64,000 bases of DNA from Ochotona curzoniae (GCF_017591425.1 NW_024466218.1:10926001-10990000); one strand, 5' to 3'. Shown: positions 10,841 through 21,102, numbered from the stretch's first letter. Notes: generated from the sequence alone by a model not told the origin. Numbers and translations are program-made.

Positions 10841-11167
10841 TTCAAAAAGATTTATTTTATTTTTATTGGAAAGCCAGATATACAGAGAGAAGACAGAGAG
10901 GAAGATCTCCCATCCATTGATTCACTACCCAAGCGGCCGCAACGGCTGGAGCTGAGCCAATCCGAAGCCAGGAGCCTGCTGCCCCATCCAGGTCTCCCAC
11001 GTGGGTGCAGGGTCCCAAGGCTTTGGGCTATCCTCGACTGCTTTCCCAGGCCACAAGCAGGGAGCAGGATGGGAAGTGGAGCTGCTGGGATTAGAACCGG
11101 TGCCCATATGGGATCCTGGCACACGCAAGACAAGAACTTTAGCCACTAGGCTACTGTGTCAGGCTCT
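10841..11167 (-). mobile_element. C-type SINE
   Basis: Reversed copy; target-site duplication CCCATAACTTTTT at 10828-10840 and 11168-11180. Confidence 0.93.
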
Positions 11168-11504
11168 CCCATAACTTTTTAAGGTGACAATTAGATAACT
11201 CATTTCTAACACTTCCCGTCCCCTTCTGATGTACATGTTCAGTTTCACTTACCTTTTCATGTGTTGCTTCATGGTGTAGCATCCACTCACAGGAACATAT
11301 TGGTAGGAAGTATCATCTCCACTGTAGGCTTTAGTTTTTAGAAGAAAGCAAACTTTTCCCAGAAGCAGGTTTTTTACATCATGTCTCAGTGGCCTGGCTT
11401 AGTGATGCGGCCATTCCAAGAGCCAAGCCACTTACAACAGACTAAGACTCATGGGACACGAATTGTTGATTTGCATTAGTGGATTCTAGGAATTCTTTGT
11501 GCAG

Positions 11505-11708
11505 AGTACTTTGAAAACTTTATAGAAATGGAATTAGAAAATAAGTTTATTTTGGTGCAGAAAATTTTTGAAACCATGATTTTTGCGAGGGAGTCTTGAA
11601 AAAGTTCATGGAAAGCACATTTGAAAGACATTTTGTGGATTTCAAATTTGGGGGAAACCGTAATAAGCTCACATGTGATTTCATTTGCCATGAACTTTTT
11701 ACAGAATC
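11505..11708. mobile_element. Putative palindromic nonautonomous DNA transposon
   Basis: The left part has ACTTTGAAAACTTTATAGAAATGG and the right end has CCATGAACTTTTTACAG, imperfect inverted ends. An inner AAAAAGTTCATGGAAA lies at about 11600. Shares core text (AATAAGTTTATTTTGGTGCA) with sequence near 35.77 and 53.55 kb. Confidence 0.5.
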
Positions 11709-11709
11709 A

Positions 11710-13227
11710 TTTTATAATATCATGTTATAGCATCCTCATATCCTTTTCAGAGATGTGGTTTTCAATACTGCATATCACTAGCAAGGCAAAGATCAGAATT
11801 AGAAGTAAACGGCATGTTATTTTTACATCACTGGAAGTAAAAGAATTCTAAGTCAAACCATTGAAACTCAAAGACCATCTTACCTGGTAATATTGTAAGC
11901 ACAGATGAAGTGGAATTCTAAAAACAACATCTAATTTCACTTGGAATACTTCCTTTTTCTCTGGAAATTAGCCAGTCTAGTGGCGGTGCTAATACCTGTA
12001 CATTTCTTTCAATATTAGCTCAATGCAGAGTAATTTTTTTAGAAAAGCTAGCCCTGTCCCTTAGAATGATGTGAGTGTAAATAAATCAAAGCACACAGAG
12101 ACACCCCTTAAATATCCATTATATGCAATTTAAATAGCTTACTGGTGGAGCTCAGATTATTCACAGTGATACAGAATGCAAACATACAACGTTCATGGCA
12201 GCAGCTAAAGAGACTTCCCTCAGAATATCTGACTTTGACTCTGCCCTGTAAGAGACTAAGACATTCTTTCCATTACTAAGCACTAATCCATAATACGTAC
12301 ACCTCTCAACACCTAGCAGATACCTCAGATGCTTCAATAGACGGATCATTCCTGTCTTTAGTTACAAAAAGAATGAGCCACAAAGACTCACATGTTTTTT
12401 ATACCTGAAAATACACAAAACTCCAGATGTATTCTTATTTTCTGGAGTTACAAGCTAATTACTATGAGAAAAATTCCATAGTAATATTTGTACTCATTTG
12501 TCCCTCTATAGTATTTATCAGTTAAGTAGAACACAGAAATTCCACATTTGTTTCTGGAATTGCTTTACACACTAGATACAGTTGGATGCTAGACAAAAAC
12601 ATGGTCTATGAGCCACTTCTTCCCTTCCTCTGATGACTTCCACCTCTGCCACTAGCCTCCCCTGCAGGTGACTGTACCATGACGGCAAACACAGTAATGA
12701 CAGGTTCTAGCAAAAATCCCTGGAAAGAGGACATTTTGTTGTACCTGTCAGAATAATTTTAGTGACATACAAGTCTGACTGAACCTGTGGTCATACTTTT
12801 AACAACTCATACCCTATAGTGAGAATCTGGACATAGAACCTACAGACCATGATGGTTATGTCAACAACTGCTTATAACTGACTGTGGCAGAATCGTCAGC
12901 TTGACCCTTAGTGATCTTCTCATGTGTACAACAGCATCAGAATCTAAAGTCTCGTGACGCCTGACCTGTATTCAGGGCTGGCTTAAGCAGAATGGGAATG
13001 TGGGAACCACTGAACTGTGGTTACCATGGTTCAGGACCTCCTTTTCTAGGTATGCTGGCCCGCACCTGACAGCTACACACTGCACCTGCCAATCTTACAT
13101 GTTCCATTGGTCTTGAATCATTAAGTTTATACAAGTACCCACAGAACAGCCCTGTTTATTATGAAAACATTCCTTATATTTAGCTTATCATCCTTTAAAT
13201 ACATGTAGGAAGTTCTTAATGCTTCCG
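11710..13227. other. Stretch between ZNF24 and ZNF396 without recognised genes
   Basis: AT-rich unique-looking sequence. No SINE, no open frame with recognisable domains. The right part may be beyond or within the ZNF396 3' UTR. Confidence 0.5.
13155..13160 (-). terminator. ZNF396: Candidate poly(A) signal for ZNF396
   Basis: The plus strand reads TTTATT, that is AATAAA on the minus strand, about 620 bases beyond the ZNF396 stop. It is a candidate only; the 3' end was not verified. Confidence 0.3.
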
Positions 13228-13392
13228 TTATTTTAAAATTATAAAGACTTTTTCCAACATATAAAATTGTCCTGAGCCGTGAGCAGGCTTCTTGTGAGCT
13301 TTCATGAGATGCTGTCCCTTCTTCAACAGCTTCCTAACAATGACCTTGGGCTTGAGGGACAGTGTCGTGGGATCCTCAGTCTTCCTCTTCAT
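13228..13392 (-). other. Unassigned 54-codon lysine-rich frame in or after the ZNF396 3' UTR
   Basis: On the minus strand a frame opens MKRKTEDPTTLSLKPK and continues as a basic, lysine-rich peptide to a TAA at 13228-13230. Just upstream, CCTGTTAGCAG at 13412-13402 looks like a splice acceptor. I do not recognise the peptide. It could be a relic of another gene's exon, a fragment of a processed copy, or chance within the ZNF396 3' UTR. Confidence 0.3.
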
Positions 13393-13780
13393 ATTCTGAA
13401 TCTGCTAACAGGAGACAAGTGGGGGTTTTATGTAAGTACTTAAATGTTTAGCCTTTGTAATTTTGGTGCTCAAATTATAAAATGGGAGGCAGTATCTGTT
13501 TTCACATTACATATTTTCTCTCTCTAGGGAAAAGCATTCATCTAAAAAGGGATATGTAGTTGATTATTTCTAGTAATGATGGACACTTGCTATGCTGAGG
13601 TTGTCGGGGATGCGTATGGGTAGAAGTCTGACGTAAGCTTTGAGGGATGAACTGACACCACACTGCTAAGCAGAATGGCAATGATGCTGACAAGAAATAG
13701 TCTACATTTTCTTCTCCAGCTTTTATGACCCTTGAAAGAAAACCCCAGGGTTGCTAGCGCCTCACGTTGCTGAGAAAGCT

Positions 13781-14259
13781 TTAGCTAAGTGCTTCGGTTC
13801 CCTGGTGACACAGACGAGACCTCTCTTTAGTGTGACGCTTCCTGTGTCTGAAAAGGTTCGAGCTCTGACTGAAGGCTTTGCCACACTCACGACACTGGAA
13901 GGGCTTTTCCCCGGTGTGAGTTCTTCGATGTTGGATCAGAACTGCACTTCGGCTGAAAGCTTTCGCACACTCGTCACATGTGTAGGGTTTCTCTCCACTG
14001 TGGATTCTCTGATGTAAAATAAGGGCTGAGCTCTGGCTGAAGACTTTGCCACATTCATTGCACTTGTGTTGTTTTTTTCGAGAGGGGTTTTCTTGTTTGC
14101 TTTCAAATCCGCCATTTTGTTCACAGGTTTCTCTACCCCTAGGACTCCAGGAGGCAGTCACAGGGAGACTGTTAGAAACACCACAGTACGGTTCTCGGCC
14201 TGAAGGAATGGTCTTCTGCCTTGAAGCCGTTATCACACTTACACTTCCGGTGTCTTCAT
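13781..14259 (-). CDS. ZNF396: ZNF396 terminal coding exon with three C2H2 fingers
   Basis: The acceptor TTTATTATTTCAG precedes ATGAAGACACC. With the G carried over from the previous exon this gives D-E-D at residues 190-192. The exon completes a 348-residue protein, stop included in these coordinates. Three C2H2 fingers follow: C256/C259/H272/H276, C284/C287/H300/H304 and C312/C315/H328/H332, joined by SGEKP and TGEKP linkers. Helix residues at -1, 2, 3 and 6 are Q-S-A-L, R-A-V-Q and Q-S-S/N-R type, so base contacts are plausible but the site cannot be read off. [13 protein letters not shown] before the first finger matches the ZNF24/ZNF396 family. The C-terminal tail after the last finger ([15 protein letters not shown]) is longer than I recall for human. 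No frameshift or stop is seen. Confidence 0.95.
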
Positions 14260-14299
14260 CTGAAATAATAAATAAAAAACCAATGTCACCATCCCATAA

Positions 14300-14556
14300 T
14301 GGAGTGCTGCCTCAGGTTCCAATTGCTGTGCTTCTGATCCAACTCCCCGCTAATGTACCAGGCAAGGCAGCAGATGGTCCAAGTGCTCACTCCGGCCCCT
14401 ATGACCCACATGGGGGACCTGAAAGAAGCTCCTGACTTCAGACCGGCCCAGCTCTGGCCCTTGCTCTCTGGGGAGTGAATCAGCAGATGGAAGATCTTTT
14501 TCTCTCTCTCTAACTCTGCCTTCCAGATAAACAAATAAATCTTAAAAAAAAGAAAA
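14300..14556 (+). mobile_element. C-type SINE, older copy
   Basis: CCAACTCCCCGCTAATGTACC body, CTGGGGAGTGAATCAGCAG, tail AAACAAATAAATCTT. It starts only about 40 bases upstream (minus sense) of the ZNF396 finger-exon acceptor. Confidence 0.85.
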
Positions 14557-14919
14557 AAGCACAGCAGTTTTGGATATGACTGAGGAAATAAGTTAGCTAG
14601 GACTGACTATAACTACTGGGGATACTGTTCTACCTGAAGAAATGACAGAAATGAAGGGACCCACAGAGGGACTAACGACAAGCGATCCGGTGGCCCTCTC
14701 AAGGCATAGTCAAGGAGATGACAAAGAACAGCTAGTAATTAAATAGGATATCAAGAAACTATAGGCTTTAAAAAAAGGATTTTACATTTAAAATTTAAAC
14801 GATTTAAATAGTTACCAAACAATAAAATAAAACTAATTCTAACATTTGTTCATATATGACAATCATTTATCAGTCAGTATTGGTTTAAATATAAACTATA
14901 TAGTAAGGATTCTCATTTT

Positions 14920-15210
14920 TTTTCAAAGGTCTTTTATTTGAAAAGCAGAGAAAGAGAGGGAGAGGGAGAAGGAAAGAAAGAATGCTCTGATGTGTTGGTT
15001 CATTTGCCAAATGCCTGCAGCAGCCCGGGCTGTGCCAGGCCAGGCTGAAGCTGGGAGCCAGGAATGCATTTCCGATCTCCCATATCAATGGCAGGAACTG
15101 AATTACTTGAGCCATCACCTCTGTCTCTCAGGGTCGGAAGCCAAAGCCAGATGGAACTCGGTACTCTAATGAAGGAGGCAGACGTTGCAACCACTAGGCA
15201 AAATGCTTGT
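14920..15210 (-). mobile_element. C-type SINE, older copy
   Basis: TCTTTTATTTGAAAAGCAGAG at left, body in reverse, ending AACCACTAGGC. Confidence 0.75.
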
Positions 15211-15224
15211 TACTCAAATTCATT

Positions 15225-15505
15225 GGAAATATTTTTAATTTTATTTGAAAGGCAGGGAGAAACAGACAGTGGTTGACTCCCCTCATGCCTGCAACAGCCC
15301 AAACTGGGAAAGGCTGAGGCAAGGATCACACAATCCAGGTTTCCCAGGAAGGTGGCAAGGACTCAAGCATTTGAGCCATCACAGGTGCTCTGCGATGCTG
15401 GCAGGTGTATATTGGCAAGCTTCTGGGATCAGGAATGGAGCTGGCACTTGATTCCTGGCAGTCTGCCAAGGGATGTGGTAGCTTAACCACTGTTTAAATG
15501 TCTGC
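15225..15505 (-). mobile_element. C-type SINE, older copy
   Basis: TTTTATTTGAAAGGCAGGGAG at left, TTAACCACTG near the right end, beside the preceding copy in the same orientation. Confidence 0.72.
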
Positions 15506-15555
15506 TCTCTAAAATCCATTTTTTGATAGCTCATAGTCTAAAGTGATTTAATGCT

Positions 15556-15860
15556 GAATCACTAGCATCAAAACCCTGGTGATAGAGAGTACCTCTGGCA
15601 TCCCATAAGGGCACCAGTTTGAGTCCCAGATACTTTACTTCTAATCCAGCTTCCTGCTAATGTACCTGGGAAAGCAGCAGACAGTGGTCTAAGTTTTGGG
15701 GCCCCTACACCCGTGTGGAAGACCCAGAAGCAACTCCTGGCTCCTGGGTTTGGCCAGGCCCAGCCCTGGCTGTTGCTGCCATTTAGGAAGTGAACCAGTG
15801 AGTTGAAGATCTTTCTTTCTAAGTTTGCCTTTCAAATAAAATGAAATAAATCTTTTAGGA
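15556..15860 (+). mobile_element. C-type SINE, older copy
   Basis: CATCCCATAAGGGCACCAG, CAGCTTCCTGCTAATGTACC and an AAATAAAATGAAATAAATC tail. Confidence 0.82.
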
Positions 15861-17108
15861 AAATGTATTTCAGTGCCACATTGTGTTGTAGTCTTGAAAA
15901 ATGGTTGTTACACTATCATAAAATTCTGGTTCTGTTTGCCCTGTATTACAAGATCCTGGGCTTTTGGATTTGTTTCAATTTTCTCTTTTAAAAACAGTTG
16001 GGACTCTGGCAATATCCGCAACTGGATCGTGGTTCTTGTCCACACCAGCACTCCAAAACCAGACTTGAAGGCTGATCACTTTGGTAGTCACCAGCTGGTG
16101 AGCTGGGATGGTTTCCTTCCACCCCCGATGGAGTGTAAAACGACTTCTCCACTTTTCTCCTACATACGCCAAGACATTTCTAAGCTGGAGGCGTTAAATT
16201 CTTGGTACAAGCCTCAGGGGAGTAGGTATTTGTCAAGTAAGAGTTTTATAAGTATCTTTCGGTTTCTGTGCTTGTCTTTCCTATAGCTTCTTATCAGCAT
16301 ATCTGTGGAAAAACTCTGACCTTGATAGGCTAACCAGCCAACCCTGAAACTGAGAATTGATGCTATGCAGAACAAAGAGCTTTGCAAGTGAGATTTCCTT
16401 CTTAAGTGCTGCTCCCATCTCATCCTGGATGATCATCTAGAATAAGGGAGGCCTTCACTACTCTACACAGGAGATCCTGTCCCCAGCCTCCGATTCTCTG
16501 GTTTTTATTTTTAAATTTTCCCCGGCACATATTTCTTAGTATCTGCAGTCAGACAGATGGCTATGCCAGCCATTTTGCAGTGCTTTTATAAAAGCTGAGA
16601 CATCAACAGGGGCCAACTCAAGGTATGAAGAATAGGAAACCATATTCAAAGCACATCAGACAAGGCAAAGTCATCGCAGCAACAAAGTGAGTCGTTTTGC
16701 TGTGGGGTCCCCACAGTCACTGAGCAGTTCCACGGAAAATGACAGAGCAGTGGTCTCCAGTCTATGCTTGCAGCCCCACAGAACGGGCTGCGGAACAGAG
16801 GAGGCACGCCTGAGGCTGAGCCAGAGGCCCGTGGGTGAGGCCTCTGCTGCTGCTTCAGTGTGGGTGTGTTTTCTGTTTATGTATTGGGACTCCACACAAG
16901 ACTTTATTGGAGGAAAAAGGTTTGAAAACCCTGATGTGGATGATGTCAGGATTTTAAAACAGCTGAAGACTTTGTAAGACTCTATATCAAGGAAACACAG
17001 TAAGTCAGAGTGGAATTTCCCACAGTCAGGAGGAGGAGAGAGGGGAGATGGCGAGTCCCGTGCCGGGCTGAGGCCCCTCTCCCACAGGACCGGAACTGTG
17101 CGCCTCAC

Positions 17109-17256
17109 CATTTTGTCTGAAGGACTGCACTTCCCATGCGGCCCACGGGAGCTTCTGCCTCCCAGACTCCAGCCGGCCACTTGGGAACTGCACAGGGGCT
17201 TCCCAAGGCACCGGCTCCTCTCCAGTCAGGTCCTTCCTTTGTCCAAAAAGTAAGAC
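17109..17256 (-). CDS. ZNF396: ZNF396 coding exon 2 of 3 (linker exon)
   Basis: This 148-base exon follows the acceptor TTTTTATTTCCAG and begins [10 protein letters not shown]. It ends WEVQSFRQN, then G|GTGAGG. It encodes residues 141-189 plus one base, exactly the size and phase of the ZNF24 linker exon. It aligns to the human ZNF396 linker at the FG.RKD start, the LPSS-like segment (FPSG here) and the ASWELQSLR-like end (AAWEVQSFR). It is clearly more diverged than the SCAN and finger exons, as expected for a linker under weak constraint. Confidence 0.88.
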
Positions 17257-17510
17257 CTGGAAATAAAAATCACCAAGGCTGAAGAAGGGAACTTGAGGAT
17301 ACTATCACAAAGAGGACACTGTACAGAAAACATCCTGGATGCAGGAAACACAAGTAAGAGTACCCGGGGGCACCCAGAGCTATGGTTACCAAGGTATACC
17401 TTCGGCTGCGCCACGTGGGAATGCACTGCGGGAAGTCCCACCCTTGCTGGTGCACACCTGCTCTTCACCTGGCCCAGTTGGTTGTTCATCGCCCACAGAC
17501 ACCTCCTTAC
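17257..17510 (-). other. ZNF396: ZNF396 intron between SCAN and linker exons
   Basis: A compact 254-base intron (GTAAGG to TTCCAG on the minus strand). The SCAN exon frame reads through most of it, so unspliced sequence would give a false long protein. Confidence 0.88.
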
Positions 17511-17930
17511 CTGCTCCGTCTGCCTGTCAAACTCTCTCTCCACTTCCTCCAGCAGGGTCACGGCCTCCTCTCCACTGGCTGGCTGACGCTCGTGCACCCA
17601 GCTCTGCAGCTCCTCCGGCAGGATGGCCAGGAACTGCTCCAGCACCAGCAGCTCCAGGATCTGCTCCTTGGTGTGCACCTCGGGCCTCAGCCAGCGCTGG
17701 CAGAGCTCGCGGAGCCGGCCCAGAGCCTCCCGGGGCCCTGTGGAGTCGGAGTAAGCAAACTGCCTGAAGTGCTGGCGGAAGGTGTCTGGACTGTAGCTGC
17801 TGCGGGGAAGTCCAGACTCGGGCTCACAGGCCAGCTCTTCCTCCTCTTCCATTTTCACCACCAGACCCCCATCGGGCTCTTGGGAAGTCTGCAGAGGGAG
17901 GACTGTCGACTGTTTCCTTTTTGCAGACAT
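17511..17930 (-). CDS. ZNF396: ZNF396 coding exon 1 of 3 (SCAN-domain exon)
   Basis: This exon encodes residues 1-140 of ZNF396, a SCAN-C2H2 zinc-finger protein expected to act in the nucleus as a dimerising DNA-binding regulator; little is established about its targets. The start [10 protein letters not shown] matches the MSAK start recalled for human ZNF396. The open frame extends 23 codons further upstream, but that part is leader. An acidic N-terminus has VKME (SUMO consensus) at residues 25-28. The SCAN domain spans about residues 50-132 ([58 protein letters not shown]). It ends at CAG|GTAAGG after 140 codons, the same number as ZNF24 and alignable to it without gaps. Confidence 0.94.
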
Positions 17931-18001
17931 TTTGACGGACAGTAGCACAAGACTGCTAACCTCTAACCCACCAGGTGGTGGCGCTCTCCTGATGGACACG
18001 C
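17931..18001 (-). other. ZNF396: ZNF396 5' UTR part of the SCAN exon, with acceptor
   Basis: On the minus strand a pyrimidine-rich tract ending in CACTGTGTTTAAG borders 18001. That leaves a 71-base leader before the ATG. It compares with 59 bases in ZNF24. Confidence 0.6.
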
Positions 18002-18626
18002 CTTAAACACAGTGAAACAAATGGAAGAGATAAAGGACCAATGCTTCTTAGAACAAAATGACTAAGAACAACACATGGCTGTAGAAAAAGCACCAGCATT
18101 AATCTAAACATACATCACCCTTTCTTTTTCACAATTGTTATTTCAATTATGTTTACATAGTTGATCCGGGTGGGAAGGATCAAGGATCAGGGGAAAGTGG
18201 GCAAGACCATTGTTTACACATGTTCTTTTTGTATCTGGGGAGGGGAGGATACAATGGGAGAGAGCATGTCCAGATCAGACCCCCCTTTGAGGATAGCTTC
18301 CTCTAAGAGAACCAGAAAGCTGAAGCTCATGTGCTCATTATGCACGAGTGATTTCCAGTTTATTCTGCACACCACACCCGTGAGACTAACTAAACAGGAG
18401 CCAGAAGCTCTCAGAGAACAGAAAAGAGGGGAGCCCGAGGGAAGCCACAACCATGGAGTAGGTTCTATCTAGTTGGCAACAAAGCAGGCAAAGAAATACC
18501 CTCGTGAGAGAAGTACTTTTGTGAAGAATTCTTTTCAATGTTCACTGTTGAAATTGTATTCTTGGATATTAAAGGAATAATTCAAAACCAAAAGCAGTGG
18601 CATATTTCTCCATCTTAATGATTCCT

Positions 18627-18902
18627 AATTTTATTTATTTATTTTTGGAAAGTCAGATCCACAGAGAGGAGAGACAAACATCTTCTGTCCAGTGGTTCAC
18701 TCCCCAAGTGGCCACAGTGCCCAGAGCTGAGCCGATCCGAAGCCAGGAGCTTCTACCAGGTCTCCTACATTGGGCAGGGTCCCAAAGCCTTGGGCCGTTC
18801 TCGACTGCTTTCCCATGCTACAAGCAGAGAGCTGGATGGGAAGCGGGGCTGCCGGGACACAAACCAGCACCTCTATGGCACCCTGGTGCTGTGTCAGGTC
18901 CC
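18627..18902 (-). mobile_element. C-type SINE
   Basis: Reversed copy, slightly shortened at its head; flanked by TGATTCCT on both sides (near 18619 and 18904). Confidence 0.85.
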
Positions 18903-19139
18903 AGTGATTCCTGTTTTTCCACTTCCTTCTACTTCCAATCTGTAATATCTATACTTGAATCATTTTGGGGCGGTTTCTGATTTTCACTATTACAACGCCA
19001 CTAGATGGCACATTTGCATGAATGACACCTGTTTTCTCCTACAGGCATGTTTTTAAGGTCTCTGCTTAATGGGGTCAAAGGAGACTGGCCAGTTTTATCT
19101 TGTTATATGCTATCAACTTAATTGCAAAAAAAAAAAAAA

Positions 19140-19420
19140 AAAGAGGGAGTGGAGGGCTTGTGGCTGGCATCCAATGTGCCCACTTCTTCCAGTCCTGGCT
19201 GCTACTGTTCTGATCCAGCTCCCTGCTAACGTTCCTGGGGAATCAGGAGACAGTCCTAGTGCATGGGCCCCTGACACCCATGGGGAAACCCAGATGGAGT
19301 TCCAGGCTCCTGGCTTGGCCTGGTCAAGCTGTTGTAGTCATTTAGACAGTGAACCACCAAATGGAAGATGTCTCTTCCTCTCAAATTCTGCTTTTCAAAT
19401 AAATAAGTACATTTTAAAAA
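19140..19420 (+). mobile_element. C-type SINE, older copy
   Basis: CAGCTCCCTGCTAACGTTCC body and an AAATAAATAAGTAC tail in plus order. Preceded by a poly(A) run at 19125-19142. Confidence 0.8.
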
Positions 19421-19451
19421 ATCACACAAAAAAGGGTATCAATTCACAATG

Positions 19452-19785
19452 TTTTTTTAAAAAGATTTATTTATTTTTATTGCAAAGTCAGATATACAGA
19501 GAGAAGGAGAGACAGAGAGAAAGATCTCCCGTCTGATGATTCACTCCTCAAGTGACCGCAACGGCCGGTGCTGCACCGATCCAGAGCCAGGAGCCAGGAG
19601 CTCCTCCAGGTCTCCCATGTGGGTGCAGAGTCCCAAGGCCCTGAGCCGTCCTTGACTGCTTTCCCAGGCCACAAGCAGGGAGCTGGAAGGGGAGTGGGGC
19701 TGCTGGGATTAGAACCAGCGACCATATGGGATCCCGGCGCATTCAAGGCGAGGATTTTAGCCGCTGGGCCATGGCGCCGGGCCTG
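19452..19785 (-). mobile_element. C-type SINE, young copy
   Basis: Reversed, full length, ending ATGGCGCCGGGCC. Target-site duplication AATTCACAATG at 19441-19451 and 19786-19796. Confidence 0.94.
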
Positions 19786-20139
19786 AATTCACAATGCTAA
19801 CAGCAACACAGTGATGTATCAGGGGAATGACATACCCACCGATTAGCTTATTAGCACTCCCTGTTAATCATATGTATCACTAGTAATGATGGCAATCAAA
19901 CATTTAAACTTGGGCCATGGTACTTAATACATTAGTACAAGTTCAACAAATGATCATTTTAAAAGCTCATCTCGGACCTAAGTTTTCCTTGTTATGCAGC
20001 TTGCGATTGGATATTTTCTCTCTTCACCAGGCACTGTTGATACTGGGTAACCAGAATAAAGCCTGTGCCTTCAGAACACTCACGTTACCGAGTGACACCA
20101 TCTTAGCCAGCCATGCGCTATGATGCACACAGCAGGAAA

Positions 20140-20245
20140 ACATATAACATTTATGTGGTATCAAGCACTATTCTAGACATTAATAAGAGCCCCAAGAGGT
20201 CTTCATAAAAGCCATGGGGTTTATTCTTATCCCCATATTGTGATA
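20140..20245 (+). mobile_element. MIR-like fragment
   Basis: GGTATCAAGCACTATTCTAGAC followed by TTATTCTTATCCCCATATTGTG follows the MIR core order. Weakly conserved. Confidence 0.5.
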
Positions 20246-20823
20246 ACGAATCCTTGCCAACACAGTGGTCACTGTGGTGACCAAGAACAGGGTGGGCATG
20301 GCTGCAGCCAGTCCAGGCTGTAGGGCGAGAGGCCAGAGACAGGTGAGACCTCTCTGCCGGCCCCTGTTCAGTGCCCTGCCTGCTCAAGCAGGCCAGACAC
20401 ACACTGGGGACCAACCGAGAACCCGGAATTTCTGCTGGAGCCCAAGGCGTGCCTGGAGGACGTGGGAGGGAGTCTGAAGCCAAAGCAGCCTTGTGGACAC
20501 CAGCAGCACAAACTGTGCGACCCCATACCTGCGCTCCCGCTACTCGGCACGTCCCCCAGGAATGAGAGGTCTCCAGCAGGTAGCTGAGAAGAGGCCCGGG
20601 CGTTTCACCAGCCCTCCTGCTCCGCAGACAGGCCGCTCTAGAGGGTGGCCGAGGCCTCTGCGGGCCGGCGGGTCGGGGGACGGGCCTTGGCCAGCGGAGG
20701 GGACAGGTGGAGCGGGTCACCGGGTGCCGAGGTCCAAGGCCGTCCCCCGCACCCTCGTTCCGTCCCCACAGGCCGCCACTTCTGCCGACGGCCTAGGGGC
20801 CCTAACGAGGCCTGGATTCTCAC

Positions 20824-20920
20824 CTTCCGATCTGGAAGGACGGACCCTGCGCAGTCCCAGGAAAAGTGAACGGCTGGAAGTCGCTTCCGGTCCTGGCAGG
20901 GACGAGGGCCCCGGCGCAGG
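20824..20920 (-). other. ZNF396: Possible ZNF396 noncoding first exon
   Basis: On the minus strand GGAAG|GTGAGA at 20824/20823 is a strong donor consensus, directly downstream of the shared ETS/X-box module. The transcription start would lie at about 20.87-20.95 kb. The exon's right end is a guess; no transcript evidence is available. Confidence 0.4.
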
Positions 20921-20924
20921 AGCG

Positions 20925-20938
20925 GTTGCCATGGAGAC
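20925..20938 (-). promoter_or_regulatory. X-box-like (RFX) motif, ZNF396 promoter
   Basis: Minus strand GTCTCCATGGCAAC, identical to the 14-mer at 5865-5878 in the ZNF24 promoter and at similar distance from an ETS-type site. Confidence 0.7.
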
Positions 20939-21102
20939 GCGCCGGCGAAGGGAGGGGGCTGGGGTCAGCCCCGGGCAGACGGGAACCCAGCTGCTGGCTG
21001 CCCTGGTTCAATTCGCCAGCCTTGATACTTTTCAAAAGTGCTTTTACATACAGTATTTTGTTAATTTTCTTTAACCCCGTAAAGTTACTCCATCTCACAT
21101 AA

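Larger units (their letters stand above)
14260..17108 (-). other. ZNF396: ZNF396 intron between linker and finger exons
   Basis: A 2.85-kb intron with GTGAGG donor and TTTCAG acceptor. It contains four older SINEs (14300-14556 +, 14920-15210 -, 15225-15505 -, 15556-15860 +). The stretch 15870-17108 has no recognised element; a 65-codon minus frame at 15975-16172 is unassigned. Confidence 0.8.
18002..20820 (-). other. ZNF396: ZNF396 intron 1 (approximate)
   Basis: Sequence between the SCAN exon acceptor and the promoter. It holds SINEs at 18627-18902 (-), 19140-19420 (+) and 19452-19785 (-) and a MIR-like stretch near 20140-20245. I recognise nothing in 18010-18610 or 19800-20130. From about 20260 GC content rises toward the promoter. 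Confidence 0.55.
20580..20990 (-). promoter_or_regulatory. ZNF396: ZNF396 CpG-rich promoter
   Basis: A CpG-dense block upstream of the SCAN exon. It contains CTTCCGG at 20884-20890 (minus GACCGGAAGC, ETS/GABP type) and GTTGCCATGGAGAC at 20925-20938 (minus GTCTCCATGGCAAC, X-box-like). It also has an NRF1-like CTGCGCAG at about 20847-20854. Order and spacing (41 bases) mirror the ZNF24 promoter (46 bases). The 189-codon minus frame here is compositional. Confidence 0.75.

Noticed and set aside
17382..17945. 187-codon plus-strand frame opposite the ZNF396 SCAN exon
   Set aside because: Mirror frame of the coding exon; no independent support.
17226..17999. 257-codon uninterrupted ZNF396 frame as one exon
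   Set aside because: The first 23 codons are leader and everything after residue 140 is intron plus linker-exon sequence in a wrong frame. The GTAAGG donor at 17510 explains the end.
20151..20720. 189-codon minus frame at the ZNF396 promoter
   Set aside because: GC-rich compositional frame with no domain; its left part runs through a MIR-like stretch.
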